A DNA stretch of 64,000 nt, taken from the NCBI GenBank assembly GCA_958295665.1, contig OY282559.1, positions 250,352,764-250,416,763 on the forward strand. Reading direction: 5' to 3'. The notes below the pieces were generated by a model. The model was not told the origin of the DNA, did not search any database, and saw only the letters and a program-made list of their open reading frames with translations. Positions 1-12,510 of this stretch are shown here, one piece after another. This stretch comes from Tipula vernalis. Its lineage: Eukaryota; Arthropoda; Insecta; Diptera; Tipulidae. The number at the start of each line of letters is the position of its first letter. Within the stretch, counting starts at the first letter, position 1. The position numbers were made by a program, and so were the translations under genes.

Positions 1-1852
1 TTTTCAGACTTTAAATTAAGAAGCGCATAGCATTAAGTTAGGTGTATAAATTATTATAAAATTCTAATTTTATTCCAGATCTTCGTAAATAAGTTATTCG
101 AGTCTAATCGAGTATCTCTTATTAAGGATTTGATACATTTTTCAACATATATTTTCATTATTCTCGAGATACTTCGAATTATCGAGATTTCCAGATCCTC
201 GCGGATTTAAATAGCGTGAAGTTGCTGGACACTGAAGTTATTCGAAAATATCGACATTATTCAATATTTTCGATATTATTCGTACGATGTCTGCATAATA
301 TTTTTAAGATAATACAAGATTCTTATTGATTTCTTGATTTTTCAGGATTCTGAGCTTATTCGAATTTTTCGGGAAATTCCAAATTTTTAAAGAGAGTTAT
401 TTAAAGTAAAATTAAGTTTGGAGAATATTGATTTACACAGGTGACATTTTAGAAAATATTTGAGACTATCCGAGTACCTTGAAATAATTTTGAATTAATC
501 CAGAATTTTAACGGGCAAATTGGGTTGCTTTTCGAGAGTAACATTGAAGATAATTCGAAATGTTTGAAATTTTCGAGATTACCTGCTCGTTGATATTATG
601 ATGTTACAGTTAATTCAAAACTTTTGATGATGTTGATGGTAATTCTTCGAGATTTTTTGTAAGTTTGCAGATTCGAGGAGACTTATTTGATTACTATAGG
701 ATCCAGTACAGCTGCTTTATGTTGAGTTTTATTAGGAGGATCTGTAATACGATCATCTTACTTTTTTTTTGGTTTTTTGCTGGTAATGCTTAAATATTTT
801 GAACACAATATTGCTTTTCAATCAATTGATCATGGATCTTCAAAACATTTAGCCAATTTAGCATTTAATCAGCTTTCTCAACAAGTTGTTGGTGATATTA
901 AGTAAAACTTATTTTTGCTTCGCGCTTTGTTAAACTGAATTTCTTTACGCTGGCAATTCGTGCATTGCTTTCATATACCAACCGGCCCTGGTAATAAATC
1001 CTCGTACTAACTTTTATTCGAAATTTTTATTCGACTACTTCAAAAAATTTCGATTTTACGGGTACAAAATAATAAATCGAATTTTCTTTGATACATTTAA
1101 AATGACGATTTAATTGAATTTCATTGAAAACCGGTCATTTCTTCTACTGGTCAGCTGTAAGACCAGCTTCTGCTGTGAAAACCGGCATGACTGGTTCAAA
1201 ACCGATCAGTTGGCAACCCTAATTAAAATAATTAAAAAACTTAAATAATAAAATTATAAAACAGAATTGTTTGAGAAACATTCATTGTTAAATCGTTAAA
1301 TCTATGGATAAAATTTCATAGGAGCAAAGTTTCGATACAAATTTGTGAGCTGTCAACCAATTTGATCACGTAAGGTTTTTTTTATGGCATAGAATCAACA
1401 AGTGGTATTCGGTGGTACCGAAAAAATACAAATAGGTGACAACTTTTCCTAGCGAGACTTTTATTACGACGTATTATACCACAAGCAAATAAGGCAACCG
1501 AATAACGCAGCCTAAATTGTCTGTTTCATGTTTCAGTGGATGAGTTTGCCTTAAATCAATTTATTGATATTAAACTGATAATTGTATAACTCTTTAAAAA
1601 AACACAATCTATAGTCTAAATCGTTGTGCTTATGACAATCAACTCATTTTCTTATCAACTTTCTCCATCGAAACTATATTATTGCAACAAGTAGTACCAC
1701 TTGTTTCTATTGGTATCCGCAGCAACGTACCCTAATTTATAGTCTGTATTCGATAGCAACTAAATACCGCTTATATGCAAAAAAAATCTGTTGTTGTTAG
1801 CAACATGATTTATTTACGATTTATAGAGACAATTCATTTCCATTCGAGAAAC
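1..1852. other. 5' intergenic region of the first gene
   Basis: AT-rich sequence with no convincing gene. The only coding-looking stretch is a 39-codon frame from the ATG at 786 to the TAA at 903-905, read weakly as an exon relic. Around 1125-1210 the motif ACCGG/CCGGT recurs, and the segment ends in GGCAACCCT. That resembles the GGGTTGCCA end of some insect DNA transposons, but I found no partner end. The promoter of the gene at 1853 must lie in the last few hundred bases; I see no diagnostic core motif. Confidence 0.5.
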
Positions 1853-3865
1853 ATGAGTATAACAAGCAAAACTGGTTTATTAGCCAGTCCAAAGAAGAAA
1901 GTATCCTTTTATCGGTCACAGGTAAATTATTTCAAACAGTTCTTAAAAATATAAAACTTTAATAATAATAATTTTCTAGATTCAAAGACATCACCACTAT
2001 GCACCTCAAATACCGAGCCCAATATCGAAGCAAATCGAATTTTCACTTCGACCTTTCGGTGGGTTATTTAACCCATATTCACCAGGTTGCTCTATATTAT
2101 GCAACCATCCAGCATCACTTGAAGTAAAAACAATTGTTAAGAAAGCTAAAGAGGCTTGGGTAAGTACCTTACATACCAACGCTTTAATTAAGAATCTGGT
2201 GTTTTATATTAAAGATATTTCCAGATAATTGAAGGTAAAGCATTTCAACAACACGAGTCTCATGGTCGAAAAACAGTCGGGCATAAAGATAGCCTAACCG
2301 ATTATCACGATCATGTACCTGAAGAATTTATTCGTCGATATACCGACACTGATTCTCGCCCGCTCACTCCAACCCCAACAATAGCTAGTGGCCGAACACG
2401 TAACAGTGCGGTAAATTCAATTCGAAATTCAAGGCGATGTGTAACGCCCGAACCGTCGAGTGATAATATTAAAGAACGCAAACAAATTATACTCGATTTG
2501 CGGCGTAGTCACAGTCAAGAAACTCTATTTTGGAATGCATCTTCCGAATTATCAGCTGGTGCAGTTGGAAATGAGCCATGGATTCAAAGAGAAACAAAAA
2601 GTGGTGGGGAAACTACAGCAAAAACTCCGACGGGTTCGGGTAAAAATGTCAAAATATCGGAAAAAATTCAAATCGCCATTAAACAACAGGCAAGAGTGGA
2701 AGCTAGTGATTCAGTGATTCCACCGCTAACGAGTGAAAATTCTCTTATATGTGTTAATGCACGGGATGATTTTAATGTAGAAGAAGAGGATAATCCAAGG
2801 CGACGTGGTAAAAAACGTAAAAAGAGTAAAGTAACCTCAGCCGGTTTGACCCCGTTCCATCAGAGCCAAGATCCAGAAACTCAAGTTAGTGCCCTCGGAC
2901 CGGATTCACCCAATTTTAGTAATCGCCCCTCATTGATCCCAAACGGTAACGGGGCCGTACAATTTGATCGAGTCCAATCGAAATTCGGAAAATTTAATTT
3001 ACTCGATGATGATGATAGCAGCGGTAAACCATGTTATTTGGACGAGGATTGCTTGAAAATTTTACGGCGCGGTTTAAATATTGATGTGGTCGAGAATTCA
3101 TTTGATAAGTACATGCATCGAGCTTTACAAGAGGCATATCATACGATACCGAGTGACAAAGTTAATTACGAGAGTGACGTGGTGAAAAATATCCGAAAAA
3201 CTTTAAATTTACGGGACGTAGATCATGTGAAATGGTTAAATTTGCCGCGAAAGTATACCCGCTCGCTTTCACGTTTTGAATTGCCCATCGATTCGAATGA
3301 ACTCGCCAAACTCAAGCCACTGGAATATCTCAGCAAATATGTGATAATTTCAAAGTCGCAGAAACAAATTTTTCGCCGCATATTCATTCGTAACTGGGCG
3401 ACAGTGAACAGCTCCGAAGAAACGGTCAGCCCCATGAAAACGTTAAAACTGAAACCGAATCAAGAAGAAACGGACAGCGAGGATGAAAACCATGCAAATT
3501 TGAAAAATGATTTTAAAAATCAACCTGCGCTCCTGCCCGAAGAACGTGTACTGCCGAAAGATTTGCTCGCAACGACTATGCATGAGGCATTAGGGTTCCA
3601 TGGGACTATGGAAAAGATTGGGGAAATTAAAAATATTCTACAACTAAACGATTTGGAGCGAGATACGAATTTCAGCGGATATGATTTTCGATCACTATGC
3701 GGAATCCTGGCATTTGCGGAACGATACCTAAATCGATTTGATCGGATGGTGGATCCGTGCGATGAAATTGAAACGACTGATTTTGAGTCGTTGGAGCGAA
3801 AATTGAAAACCATCTGTGTAGAAGAAAAATTGTCGAATGTATTGAAAATCATAAAATATAATTGA
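1853..3865 (+). CDS. uncharacterised insect protein, three exons, about 629 aa
   Basis: The long open frame from about 2225 to the TGA at 3863-3865 extends upstream through two short introns. Exon 1 is 1853-1921 (ATG, 23 codons, ending CAG before GTAAAT). Exon 2 is 1980-2159 (60 codons, after TTTTCTAG and before GTAAGTACC). Exon 3 is 2225-3865 (after TTTCCAG). All junctions are phase 0, so the protein is about 629 residues. The first half is Ser/Pro/Arg-rich and low in complexity, with a basic cluster RRRGKKRKKSK near residue 275 that could be a nuclear signal, followed by an acidic LDDDDSSG patch. The last 200 residues look folded and helical. There is no signal peptide or membrane segment. 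Family not recognised. It converges on the minus-strand gene, leaving only 25 bp between stop codons, so the transcripts should overlap at their 3' ends. Confidence 0.8.
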
Positions 3866-3890
3866 TATAAAGAGTGTCCGTGTAGTGTTA

Positions 3891-6800
3891 TCAGACCGCT
3901 TCAATAGTTTGTTGGATTTCCTCCATTTCTAATCGTTTATAGTCATCCTTGTTTATAACAGGTTTTTCAACGTCCGGATACACTACCTTAAATACATGGT
4001 AATCTTCTTCGTTGAGACATTCAAGCGTTGGGCACAAGCATTTTTCATCCTCCGTGAATGCCCGGTAAAATAGTTTCACTCTATTATCGGTTTGCTGAAC
4101 CGGAATAATAATTTTCTTCTTGCGCCGAACCAAATAGGAACGCGGCAATTTACCTTCACGTTTCGGCTTTTTATATGGTGGCTGTAAATTTCTCATCACA
4201 CTTTGCATCACGAAATGGATTCGATTCTCGAGGGCACAAGCATTTTCGGATATTTTCATCGTGCGAGTTTTTTTAATGCGCACTTTTTTTTCGATATCTT
4301 GCAGCATTTCAATCGGAAATTTGTCAAGTTCACCCAAAATATTAACGACAGAGTCCGCCACCATACCAAATTTATCAATTATCGTAAAATTTAATTTTAA
4401 TTCGTTTCGCACCGTAAGAGGTACAAAAAATTCATATATACATTCGCACAGCGCTTCAAGTTGGCGCATCTCGTGATTTGAAAGTGAAACGGTTAATTCG
4501 GTATCAAACATACGATAACCGTTTTCCTCGAGATTCTGAGATTGTTTTTGTAGAAAATTTTTCTTCTTGCTGCGATGATTCACGTACTTTTCGCGATTGT
4601 CCAGAAAAATATTTGATTTTTTTACAAATTCCTCATACTGTTTGGTCAATTCGGCCAAAGTCCATATTTTTACATGCATATGCACTAAGCTGATGTACAG
4701 ACGCGTCTTTATATTCACTAGGCCTTGGTGAAATTCATTTGGCGTTTGAAACGGATACATTGGTGGTTTGGCCACTTTCAGAAACACCGCCTCATAATAG
4801 TGTTTAATCTCAAATGCATCGTCTTGATCCCTGTTCCGAATGTTTACAATAAAACGATTTTCAATTGATTTGCGAGCATTTTCCATACTATTTGTCTCCG
4901 GATCCCGATGAATCCAATCGTAATCGTGCCGCCACGTTAAATCAGCCAAAAGATAATGGAAATTTTGATAACCAATACACGTGATCCAATCGTTTTCCAT
5001 GTAAACGATTTGCATATTCAAATGCCAAAATAATTCGCGCAATTTGTCCAATTCGATTTGCATTGCTCGCGTAATCGCAAATTGTGGTTCCAAATCCTGG
5101 AGGGTTTTCATCGAACTTCGATAGTATTCCTCTTTCCATGATGAAAATAATTTCTCGCATAAATCACGAAATTCGAAGAATTCATCAAAATATCGATTCA
5201 AAATCTTCTGAGCAATTTTCAACTGGGTAATTTGTTCGCTCGAATACAGCGCAATAAAGCGTTTACGTAGTGCGGCACGAGATTGTTCCAAGATTGGGCC
5301 ACATTTTATATTACAAATTCGTGGACGATCTTTTATCTCATGTTGATAGTAATCATCCCACTCGGTGATCAACTTTGAAATATATTTTCGACCTTTCTCA
5401 CCGATTTTCTCATCGTTGAACGAGGGCAGGTCTACTTTAAGGCGGGCCCGTATATCCGCACGGGTTCGCACTAAATTTGTATAGAAGTGATCTTTCGGCT
5501 TGCTTATTTTTCGCATCACTTGCTCTTGACCACAAAATGGTGGATAGTAATAGGGATGGTAGTATTCATTCAATTTTGTAAAATCTTGTGCTCTTACACG
5601 AATCCGGTTAACTTCAGAGAATGGGACTTTGTTTTTTGTAATATATCTGTGTGAATAAAATTACAAGAAAAAAAAAATTTAATTTAGAATTTTATATTTT
5701 GAAATTTAGTAAATGAAAATTTTGAAACATAAAATTTATTTTGTTGCATACCTTAAGGGAACTTTAACATTTTGAATGTCGAAATAGCTGCCGCTGTCCT
5801 GCGAATAGTTGGTCACGTCTGAACTTGTGTTCGACGAGCAACAAGATATAATACTTTCTAAATCTGCTTTTAATTCCTCAATCGCATCATTCTTAAAATC
5901 ATCATCGTAACCACGATCATCCAAACCCATCGATTTTTGACCTTCTAAAAGCCGATCGTGCAAAAAGGCAACAAAACGTTTGATCAATGGTGTTTGTTTT
6001 GATTTGGACACATTCGACACAAATTCCTTGAGCGCCGGTACTGGATATTCTTTCTCTTTTACTCCAGTCGACGGTTTATGATCCAAATTTAGATTTGCAT
6101 CAATTTGCGTTTGGCTTTTTTTTACACCCAGTGATGGAACTTTGAAAAGATATTTCACCATAATTGACTTATGTTGGGTGGTATCAAAATGTTTATGGTG
6201 GTGACGCGTTCCAAATACCTTCGTATATTTCTTCTTTTCCGATCTTAAATTCGGCTCCTTAAGAATATCTTCGGGAACTTTTAAAACTTCTGGCAATTGC
6301 AGATTTAGGTTATAATTGTTCTCTTGATTCTCAGTCGTAACGTTGCACAAGCATTTTCCGACGACGGGTTCACGATATCGTGGCGCTTTTATTCCCGAAG
6401 TTAAATGCGGACAAAATCTAGTACTTTTTACTATTCCCCATTCGCGAGCGACATCAGGTTTTTCAATGCATTGCTTAGGTATCCAGTCATCGTCTGATGA
6501 AGATTCAAAAATGTCAGGACCTTTACCTTTATCAGCCAATTCTGGGTCAAGGGGCATAATAATCCCCAATACTTGTAGCCGTTGAGCTTCTTTTTGTATT
6601 TTTTTGCGTTGCCTCTCCTCAAATATGTCGTTAGACCGTTCGATTACTTCAAGTGGTATGCCACATTTATTTAGCCCTTTCGATTCCTTTCGCAGCTTTG
6701 TAAAAATATTCTTCTCAGCTTTAACCTTACCGTAAAGAAAGCCCGTCAAATTGAATTTTTTCACCTTAATTTTTGGCGGCTTAATCACTTTTGGTCGCAT

Positions 6801-8552
6801 TTTCTTTACTTTCTCTTCACTTTCTACATTCGCCAGTAACATTTCTTTAATGGGGCTTATGTCAGTATAGGTACCAACTAAAGGCTTGGGAAGATCCAGT
6901 ATTGAATATTGTTCGGCATTTGGTTCCAACGTTGTTTTTAATGTGGATGGACAGTTTTTAAAAAATAATGGCGGCTTATGTTTGGGCGCCATCATATCAA
7001 ACCATTCTTCACGTGTGATACAAGTACGAACCGGCCGCTCGGCAATACTTTTGGGCATCCTATCACGTCGACCTCGTGGTTCACGAACTAGTTTCGTAAA
7101 AAATGCACGCAACTGAAATTTGCTACCCTTTTTTCCAACTGACAAGCCATCTTCGTCGTCACTTGTCTGTTCGCTTATTGCATCGGCATCAATCGATACG
7201 TCATCGATATGAACATTCTTTTCAGGGAACGTGAAATATTTCTTTTCAAAATTACCTTCCATTAAATACTGCTCCTTTACTTCAGCTTTTTGTTTGGCCA
7301 AACGATTCTTACGATTTAACATGCGTTTATAATAGCGCGTTTCACGCAACGTACTAGGATATTTCTTCTCTTTATAAGGTGGTTTAAGCGACAAAAATTC
7401 TTTTAGAATAACTTCATGTTTGTCCGTGAAATAGGCATTGTACTCCTCCTGAGCCAAATTCTTGTTTTTATTCTCTTCATTCAATTTTTGTTTTTCTAAT
7501 TCCTCTTCTTTCAATTTTTCCTCCTTTTCATTCTGCTTTTCCATTCGGGCGATAACACGTTCCCGCCGACCCAAATACTTCTGACTCCGCATTTCAATAT
7601 TTCTTCCTTTTTCGTGCGTCCGAATTAAATGCGACTGGATTTTTGGCTCAGGCTTGAACGGAACACTGGCAATAGCAGGTCGCACAAATTTCGGGTCATG
7701 TACATCTTGTTTCGGTGCATATTTATCTGTCCAATGAGGAATACGCGTCCGTTCATTATCTAATTCTTTTATGTGACCACCTTCCTTTTTGAGATCGTAA
7801 AATTTTGATAGACCATACTGTTCCTGACGATTTTCAAATTTTATCAATTTGCATAGTTTTCTCTCATCGTCTACCTTATGCAAGTAGTTTTTTTGAGTCT
7901 TATATTCCTTTTGGTCTTCCGCGATTTGTTCGTCTTTCTGGAATGTTTTCTTGAAGTCGTACCCTTGGAAATCTAATTGCAACGGATTATTGTAATCGAA
8001 ATACTCGTATGTCTGTTTCTCGGGCGCATGATAAAAATGCAGCTGTGGTTTATAAATTGTTGATACACAGCAATTCGATTCTTTTGGATTTTCAGTAAAC
8101 GTAAACACAGGATTATTTCGGGTGCGCATATTGTAAATATTTTGTATAGCAGTAGGTCGATCAATAAATATTTTTGACCTCGGATGACCTTTTATTTCAC
8201 CGATGCCACCGATAAAATTTACTTCATTTGGTGGTTTGGAATAGGGTGAATCATACGCGCCATATAAATATGGTTCCGATTTTCGTGGTTTTTCTCGGTC
8301 CCAATGCAATATCGGATGTGGTCTTTCAAATGTACCTTTGGCTTTTTCAGTAACAGGTTGTGCTCCTGCCTCTGCACTTGATCTACGGCTAACTGTAACC
8401 TTGTCGGGTTGCTTATTAATCCATGATTGAATATTTGCCTGAATATCTTCTAATCGAATTCTTTTTTTTACAAAAGCATTTGCTTGCTGAATTTGGGCTC
8501 GTTTGTTCTTCTTAGTCGTATAACCAACTTCAGTGTGCCGCTTAACACTCAT
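3891..8552 (-). CDS. large charged protein, two exons, about 1,518 aa, uncharacterised
   Basis: Two long open frames on this strand are best read as one gene. Exon 1 runs 8552 down to 5752 and ends in TTAAG before GTATGC. An intron (5751-5647) ends in TTATTCACACAG. Exon 2 runs 5646 down to 3891. The split codon AG|A keeps the frame, which then enters the 3' frame without a stop. The only apparent start of that frame is a TTG at 5573, so it is not an independent gene. The product is about 1,518 residues: Lys/Glu-rich, a probable coiled coil near residues 335-365 (repeated EK, KEEELEKQK), a basic middle with an acidic DDED patch near 465, then a helical C-terminal half. There is no signal peptide or transmembrane helix. 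The composition would suit a cytoskeletal or axonemal scaffold, but that is inference only. The start ATG at 8550-8552 opens with MSVKRH. Confidence 0.8.
5647..5751 (-). other. intron of the minus-strand gene (GT-AG)
   Basis: The 105-bp segment begins GTATGC and ends TTCACACAG on the minus strand. It is AT-rich with a pyrimidine run near the acceptor. Removing it joins the two long frames in phase. Confidence 0.8.
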
Positions 8553-8927
8553 CGTCTGTGAATTTTTAGTTTAGTTGAAATATTATTCAAAAATATGGAG
8601 TTCTTTTCAAAGTTGTAATTCTTGAGAAACAAGAGAATTAAACTTCAATAAAATTAAGTTGCCATTTGGAGTGCTTTGGTTAACAAAAATGGAAAAACAA
8701 GCGTGTTTCGCTTTGAAGTTAATCGCGGTGTTGGTTACCTTATCGTTTTGGAATAGGTTTTATATTGTAGAAGGTTCCTAATGTGGTACCACTTAATTTT
8801 GGGTAACTAGACCAATTTTGGTCGACTGGTTTGACATTACCGGCAACGACCACTTCAACAAATCCCTTTCATGAAGTCAGAAAAATGATCCCAACGATTT
8901 TATGAATTCGATTGTCAACTGTCAAAA
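8553..8927. other. upstream region of the minus-strand gene
   Basis: 375 bp without a gene. It must contain the 5' leader and promoter of the gene starting at 8552. No clear TATA box or initiator could be assigned. The right half, from about 8800, is probably already repeat DNA adjoining the LINE relic. Confidence 0.4.
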
Positions 8928-9872
8928 ATGTCAACTGTCGTACGCCTTCTCGAGAATCTGCATAAAGACTTTGACCAGGTTCGGAGTCATCGGATGGGGA
9001 GCTCCTTACGGTGCTTGAGAACCTGGTTCTCAACTCCGACATGGGATTTCCTCTGTGAAAGCAGGGGGATTATGGACGTGAGGGAGGACCGGAAGGGTGA
9101 GGTCAATACTATTGAGAAACCTTTCGTGGCTCCTCGCGTGAAAATATGTGGAGCCGCGAAAAAGCGGCACAAAGGATTTTTACTGAAGGCAAAATGCCTG
9201 GAAGCGAGACTAAGCTTCTGGCGACGCGGTCACAAAGGGAGACTGTTGCTCCTACTGAGGCCAGACCGTCCAAAAAAGTCCGCTCGGATGACAATATTTC
9301 ACCGGTCCTTTAAAAGGCGAGGGGAGGAATCCGTCCGTGTTCTGCAGTCCGGTCTGGAATTACCTTCAGGCAGGCTGCAGAGTTGAAGATCATTGCGATT
9401 CTGCCCTCTGGTTTTCCTGAGATTTTCCTAATTGGAGAGTAGCTTAAATCTTTCCAGGAGGCCATCTTAGATAAGATGCTGAAGCAGGAGACGAAGGAGG
9501 TTAAACCTAAGTTCCTTGGCATCACCTTCAGCCTGGATGGCTGATAGGGAACTGCGCTGACCGGGCCACTGTACAGTGGCTCAGGGTGGCCAGAGGCACT
9601 ATTAAGGCATGGGAGAGTGCACAGCTGATCGTGGCTGAGGCGGTAAACCTGCCTCGAGCCAAGATTATGTTTGGTACCTTCCCTAACAATGCTGAATTGC
9701 CTACGGATAAGCTTCTTGGTTTTATCACGAGCCAAAACGAAACTCTTCAGCCTTTAGCATTTTCTATATGGACCGCTCTTCAGTTGAGAAGCTCAAGTGA
9801 GTCGGCTTTAAAGTCAACTTGAAGTTTGGGGTTGTCCAACTACATCCCAAGGGAGGCCAGCACCCGAATTTC
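8928..9872 (+). pseudogene. LINE ORF1 relic with DUF4780-like domain
   Basis: A GC-richer island with coding remnants in several plus-strand frames. A basic segment CGAAKKRHKGFLLKAK lies near 9150. From 9540 to 9820 there is a stretch with WLRVARGTIKAWESAQL, NLPRAKIMFGTFP and QNETLQ. The order W-x-GA-x-L, then LPRA, a proline strand and QN matches DUF4780, a domain of ORF1 proteins in insect LINEs (family knowledge). Frameshifts and stops near 9390, 9450 and 9540 show it is dead. The coding continues after the small inverted-repeat element at 9873-9997. The RT and RNase H of the same orientation at 18.4-20.3 kb may be the rest of this LINE, separated by later insertions. Confidence 0.6.
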
Positions 9873-9997
9873 GGTTCAATGACAAATGAGAATGAGAAAT
9901 GTCTTTATGTTTTATTTCGCGTACTATAAATAAAAATGCAACCGACTAGTTGAAATAAAAAATCAAGTCATTTCTCATTATCATTTGTCATCGAACC
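9873..9997. mobile_element. 125-bp MITE inside the LINE ORF1 relic
   Basis: The left end starts GGTTCAATGACAAATGAGAA and the right end is its near-perfect inverse, giving terminal inverted repeats of about 30 bp around an AT-rich core. The flanks read CGAATTTC on the left and GGAATTCG on the right, a plausible but degraded 8-bp target duplication. It has no coding capacity. Confidence 0.7.
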
Positions 9998-10311
9998 GGA
10001 ATTCGAGCACAGGCAGGTTCTGTGGGCGACCCAAGCGGTCAAGCCTTCGGATGTTACGGTGGCGGCACCTGTGGCCAAGTCCACTGGGGTGGTGGCCCTC
10101 TCTAAGAGACAGGCGAGGAGAAGGCGAGTTAGACAACAGAAGGCGTCTGGGTTGTGTGGGGGAAGGCATGGCAAGGGATCTTCCGCGCAGACCACTGATG
10201 AGACCTTTGGTCGGAGATTGGTTAGCCATCTGCCGATAATACTGGCCTGACGAGTGACGGTGGTACATTAAAGGAGGATAATCTGCGCCTTCCGAAGAAC
10301 AGAGAGGCCAC
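9998..10311 (+). pseudogene. LINE ORF1 relic, continuation
   Basis: GC-rich coding remnant directly after the MITE, in the same orientation and composition as 8928-9872. It has Ala/Val/Arg-rich frames (for example VVALSKRQARRRRVRQQ near 10090) with shifts. It ends where the minus-strand RT relic begins. The function cannot be read beyond its being part of a LINE ORF1 or the ORF1-ORF2 boundary. Confidence 0.4.
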
Positions 10312-11835
10312 CTACACTCGAAGGCAGGTACACCACACGGTGTGGGACAGCACGGACATCAATAAAAGGGGTAAGTAGTTTCTTGAGTTTCTAATTACTA
10401 ATAATGTAGATATTGTCAATAGGGGAAGGAAACCTACTTCCGTCCGCATTGTAGCAATTTGGTTAAAAACTGGCATGTGTCTCCACATAACAAGCTGTGC
10501 AAAGAATGAAAGAATGTAACTGAGAAAAGAATAGAATTGATTGCATGGCAGGAAGGGAAGTTGAGAACATAGCTCCTGTAATGGCCCTACAAGCAATAAT
10601 TTGTAGACCATTAAGTTTTATAATTCAAGCCTTTAATTTAACTATTAACCACCAAACCAAGGAAGCATAAGATAACATTGCTAGAACCAACGATTTATAG
10701 ATGAAACACAGCATTTTGGAAGTTAAACCCTAGGTTTCCCCAAAGGCTCGTCTACACTGCCAAAAGATGGCAGTCGATTTTTGAAGTTTATACTAGAGGT
10801 GAAATTTTCAGGAAAGTTTACTGTCCAAGAAGACACCTAAATGCTTAACGTGGTCGAATTTATTAATCGGCTCACGAAAAGAAAGGGTACAGTTAGACCA
10901 TCAATATTTCGATGCCTGGTAAATATAACAAAATCAGTTTTAGAAAGATTGACGTGTAAATGCTTTTCAGCACACCACGACTCCACAATACATAAGGCAC
11001 TTTGCGTTAAGTCGGATAACACATGCAGGTGCTTTCGAAAAATGAAATTGGAATAGGCGTTATTAATCGACAAGAACGATCTACTATCAAAGGCTCCCGC
11101 CGTCCTGGAAATGTCCAGGAAAGTTCCCACAAGAAACTGTTTATTATTGAGCGATCTTTCGATCCTAGTGACAAGTTCATATAGAGTCGTTTCACAGTAC
11201 TTACCTACTCTATAATCATGTTGCATGTTACTATATATGTATACTATATTAGATAATTAATTATCTCTAATAAATCTGTCGACAATCTTCTCTAAAACTT
11301 TAAGAAATATTGAGGATAGACTGATGGGCCGAAATACTTTGGCGTCAGTGTAATCTGATTTGCCAGCCTTCGGTAAAATACAACGTTGCTCTCGCACCAA
11401 ACATGAGGAACAATGCTAAAAGCAACGCACGCTTTGAAAAGGTAGAGTAGGTGGTGCTTAATAATAGACAAACCGTGCTGTAATTCAGCTGAAAAAATCC
11501 TATCAGGACAACCTGATTTAAGGAACTTAGAACGTAATTAACCGATCCGCTAATTCCCGGTCGGGAGCGTCATTGAAATTATTATTGGTTAGAGAGTGAG
11601 CAAAATCAGAGTTAACGATGGCACACTCCGTAAAATGAACAGAAAGAAGCGACTCGTACCCTTCTTTATTCGAAGAAGTAAACTTGGCATTCGTTAGACG
11701 AAGAGCATCAAGTCTACGGGTATCATTTTTAGCCGACGCTCTTTAAGTCTATGCGACCGCAGAGAGACTATTCATTTCCTCAAAAATCTTAAGCTTTTTT
11801 ATACTCCTTTTGAGCTATTAGTTAAGTATTTTTTG
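10312..11835 (-). pseudogene. Jockey-like LINE reverse transcriptase relic (RT to C-terminus)
   Basis: Read on the minus strand from 11800 down, broken frames give the ordered landmarks of a Jockey-clade ORF2: a linker with DTRRLDALRLTNAKFTSS near 11700, the finger region, YRVGKYCETTLYELVTRIE near 11190, a disrupted FLDIS...GAFD catalytic strand near 11110, HLHVNLSKTDFVIFTR near 10950, a KHLGVFLDSKLS-type thumb near 10840, and SLVLAMLSYASLVWW near 10690. At least six stops or shifts are visible. A short local duplication sits at the FLDIS/GAFD junction. The endonuclease half lies on the same strand at 17.9-18.4 kb, beyond two DNA transposons, so this is the distal part of one LINE. Confidence 0.75.
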
Positions 11836-11849
11836 CTTTATTCTTCAAG
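11836..11849. repeat. left target-site duplication of the 4.4-kb element
   Basis: The 14 bases CTTTATTCTTCAAG lie directly outside the left inverted repeat. The right counterpart at 16230-16242 is CTTTATTCTTCAG, identical apart from one A. Confidence 0.75.
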
Positions 11850-12260
11850 TCGGTGAAGTTAGCCCGAAAAAATATCAGCCCGAATTTTTGGTTCGTTTCT
11901 CGGATAAAATGTAGCTATCCCGAAAAAGTGTAAATTTTTTGTAAAAAGTGTAGGCTCATCCCGAAAAAAATATTATAATTAAAATGTATCTAACACGAAA
12001 AACAAAACAAGTTTAATCCAAATGAAAATTAATAAATTTCTTAAAAAATATTTGTAATAAAAAAAATTAATTTCTATAAGAGTAAAGCCATTCAACATAT
12101 TCTACAAATTTTCATAGCTATACTTATGTACTGTTCTGTTGGTAGTGTATTCCATTTACTATGAAGAAACCTTAAGTTATTTACAGCCAATACTAGATAC
12201 AATGCTTAAAGATTTTGTATTTAGGAGGATAGGCCATGATGAGAGGTAGTCAGCATCCCA
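11850..12260 (+). repeat. left terminal inverted repeat, 411 bp
   Basis: It matches the reverse complement of 15820-16229 from the terminal TCGGTGAAG to an inner AGCATCCCA with only scattered mismatches. Part of its inner third (around 12165-12205, ACAGCCAATACTA) is repeated in diverged form at 12310-12355. Confidence 0.9.
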
Positions 12261-12365
12261 CGGTCAAATCATGGGAATAAACATATGATTTTTAAAAATT
12301 TATGTTTTTAGTATAGCGCATGTGATATGGAGAAATCTTAAATTATAAACAGCCAATACTAACAG

Positions 12366-12510
12366 ACTTATTCTGTGTGGCGATACTAGAAATAAATACG
12401 ACTAACGGTATATACCACCAGATAGGTCTTGGATATGCTAATGAACCATGAATAGGCCATATCCATATCATGGAGATAAGACATTCAATTTTCAGTACAC
12501 ATAATACCAT
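12366..12510 (-). repeat. single inverted copy of the 172-bp satellite unit
   Basis: The segment reads as the reverse complement of the array unit at 13897-15820, including GGTATATACCACCAGATAGG and CATATCCATATCATGGAGAT. The left arm therefore carries one unit and the right arm eleven, in opposite orientation. Confidence 0.85.

Noticed and set aside
9109..10268. Several overlapping 60-95 codon frames in the GC-rich block
   Set aside because: Shadow frames of the decayed LINE ORF1; no family resemblance of their own.
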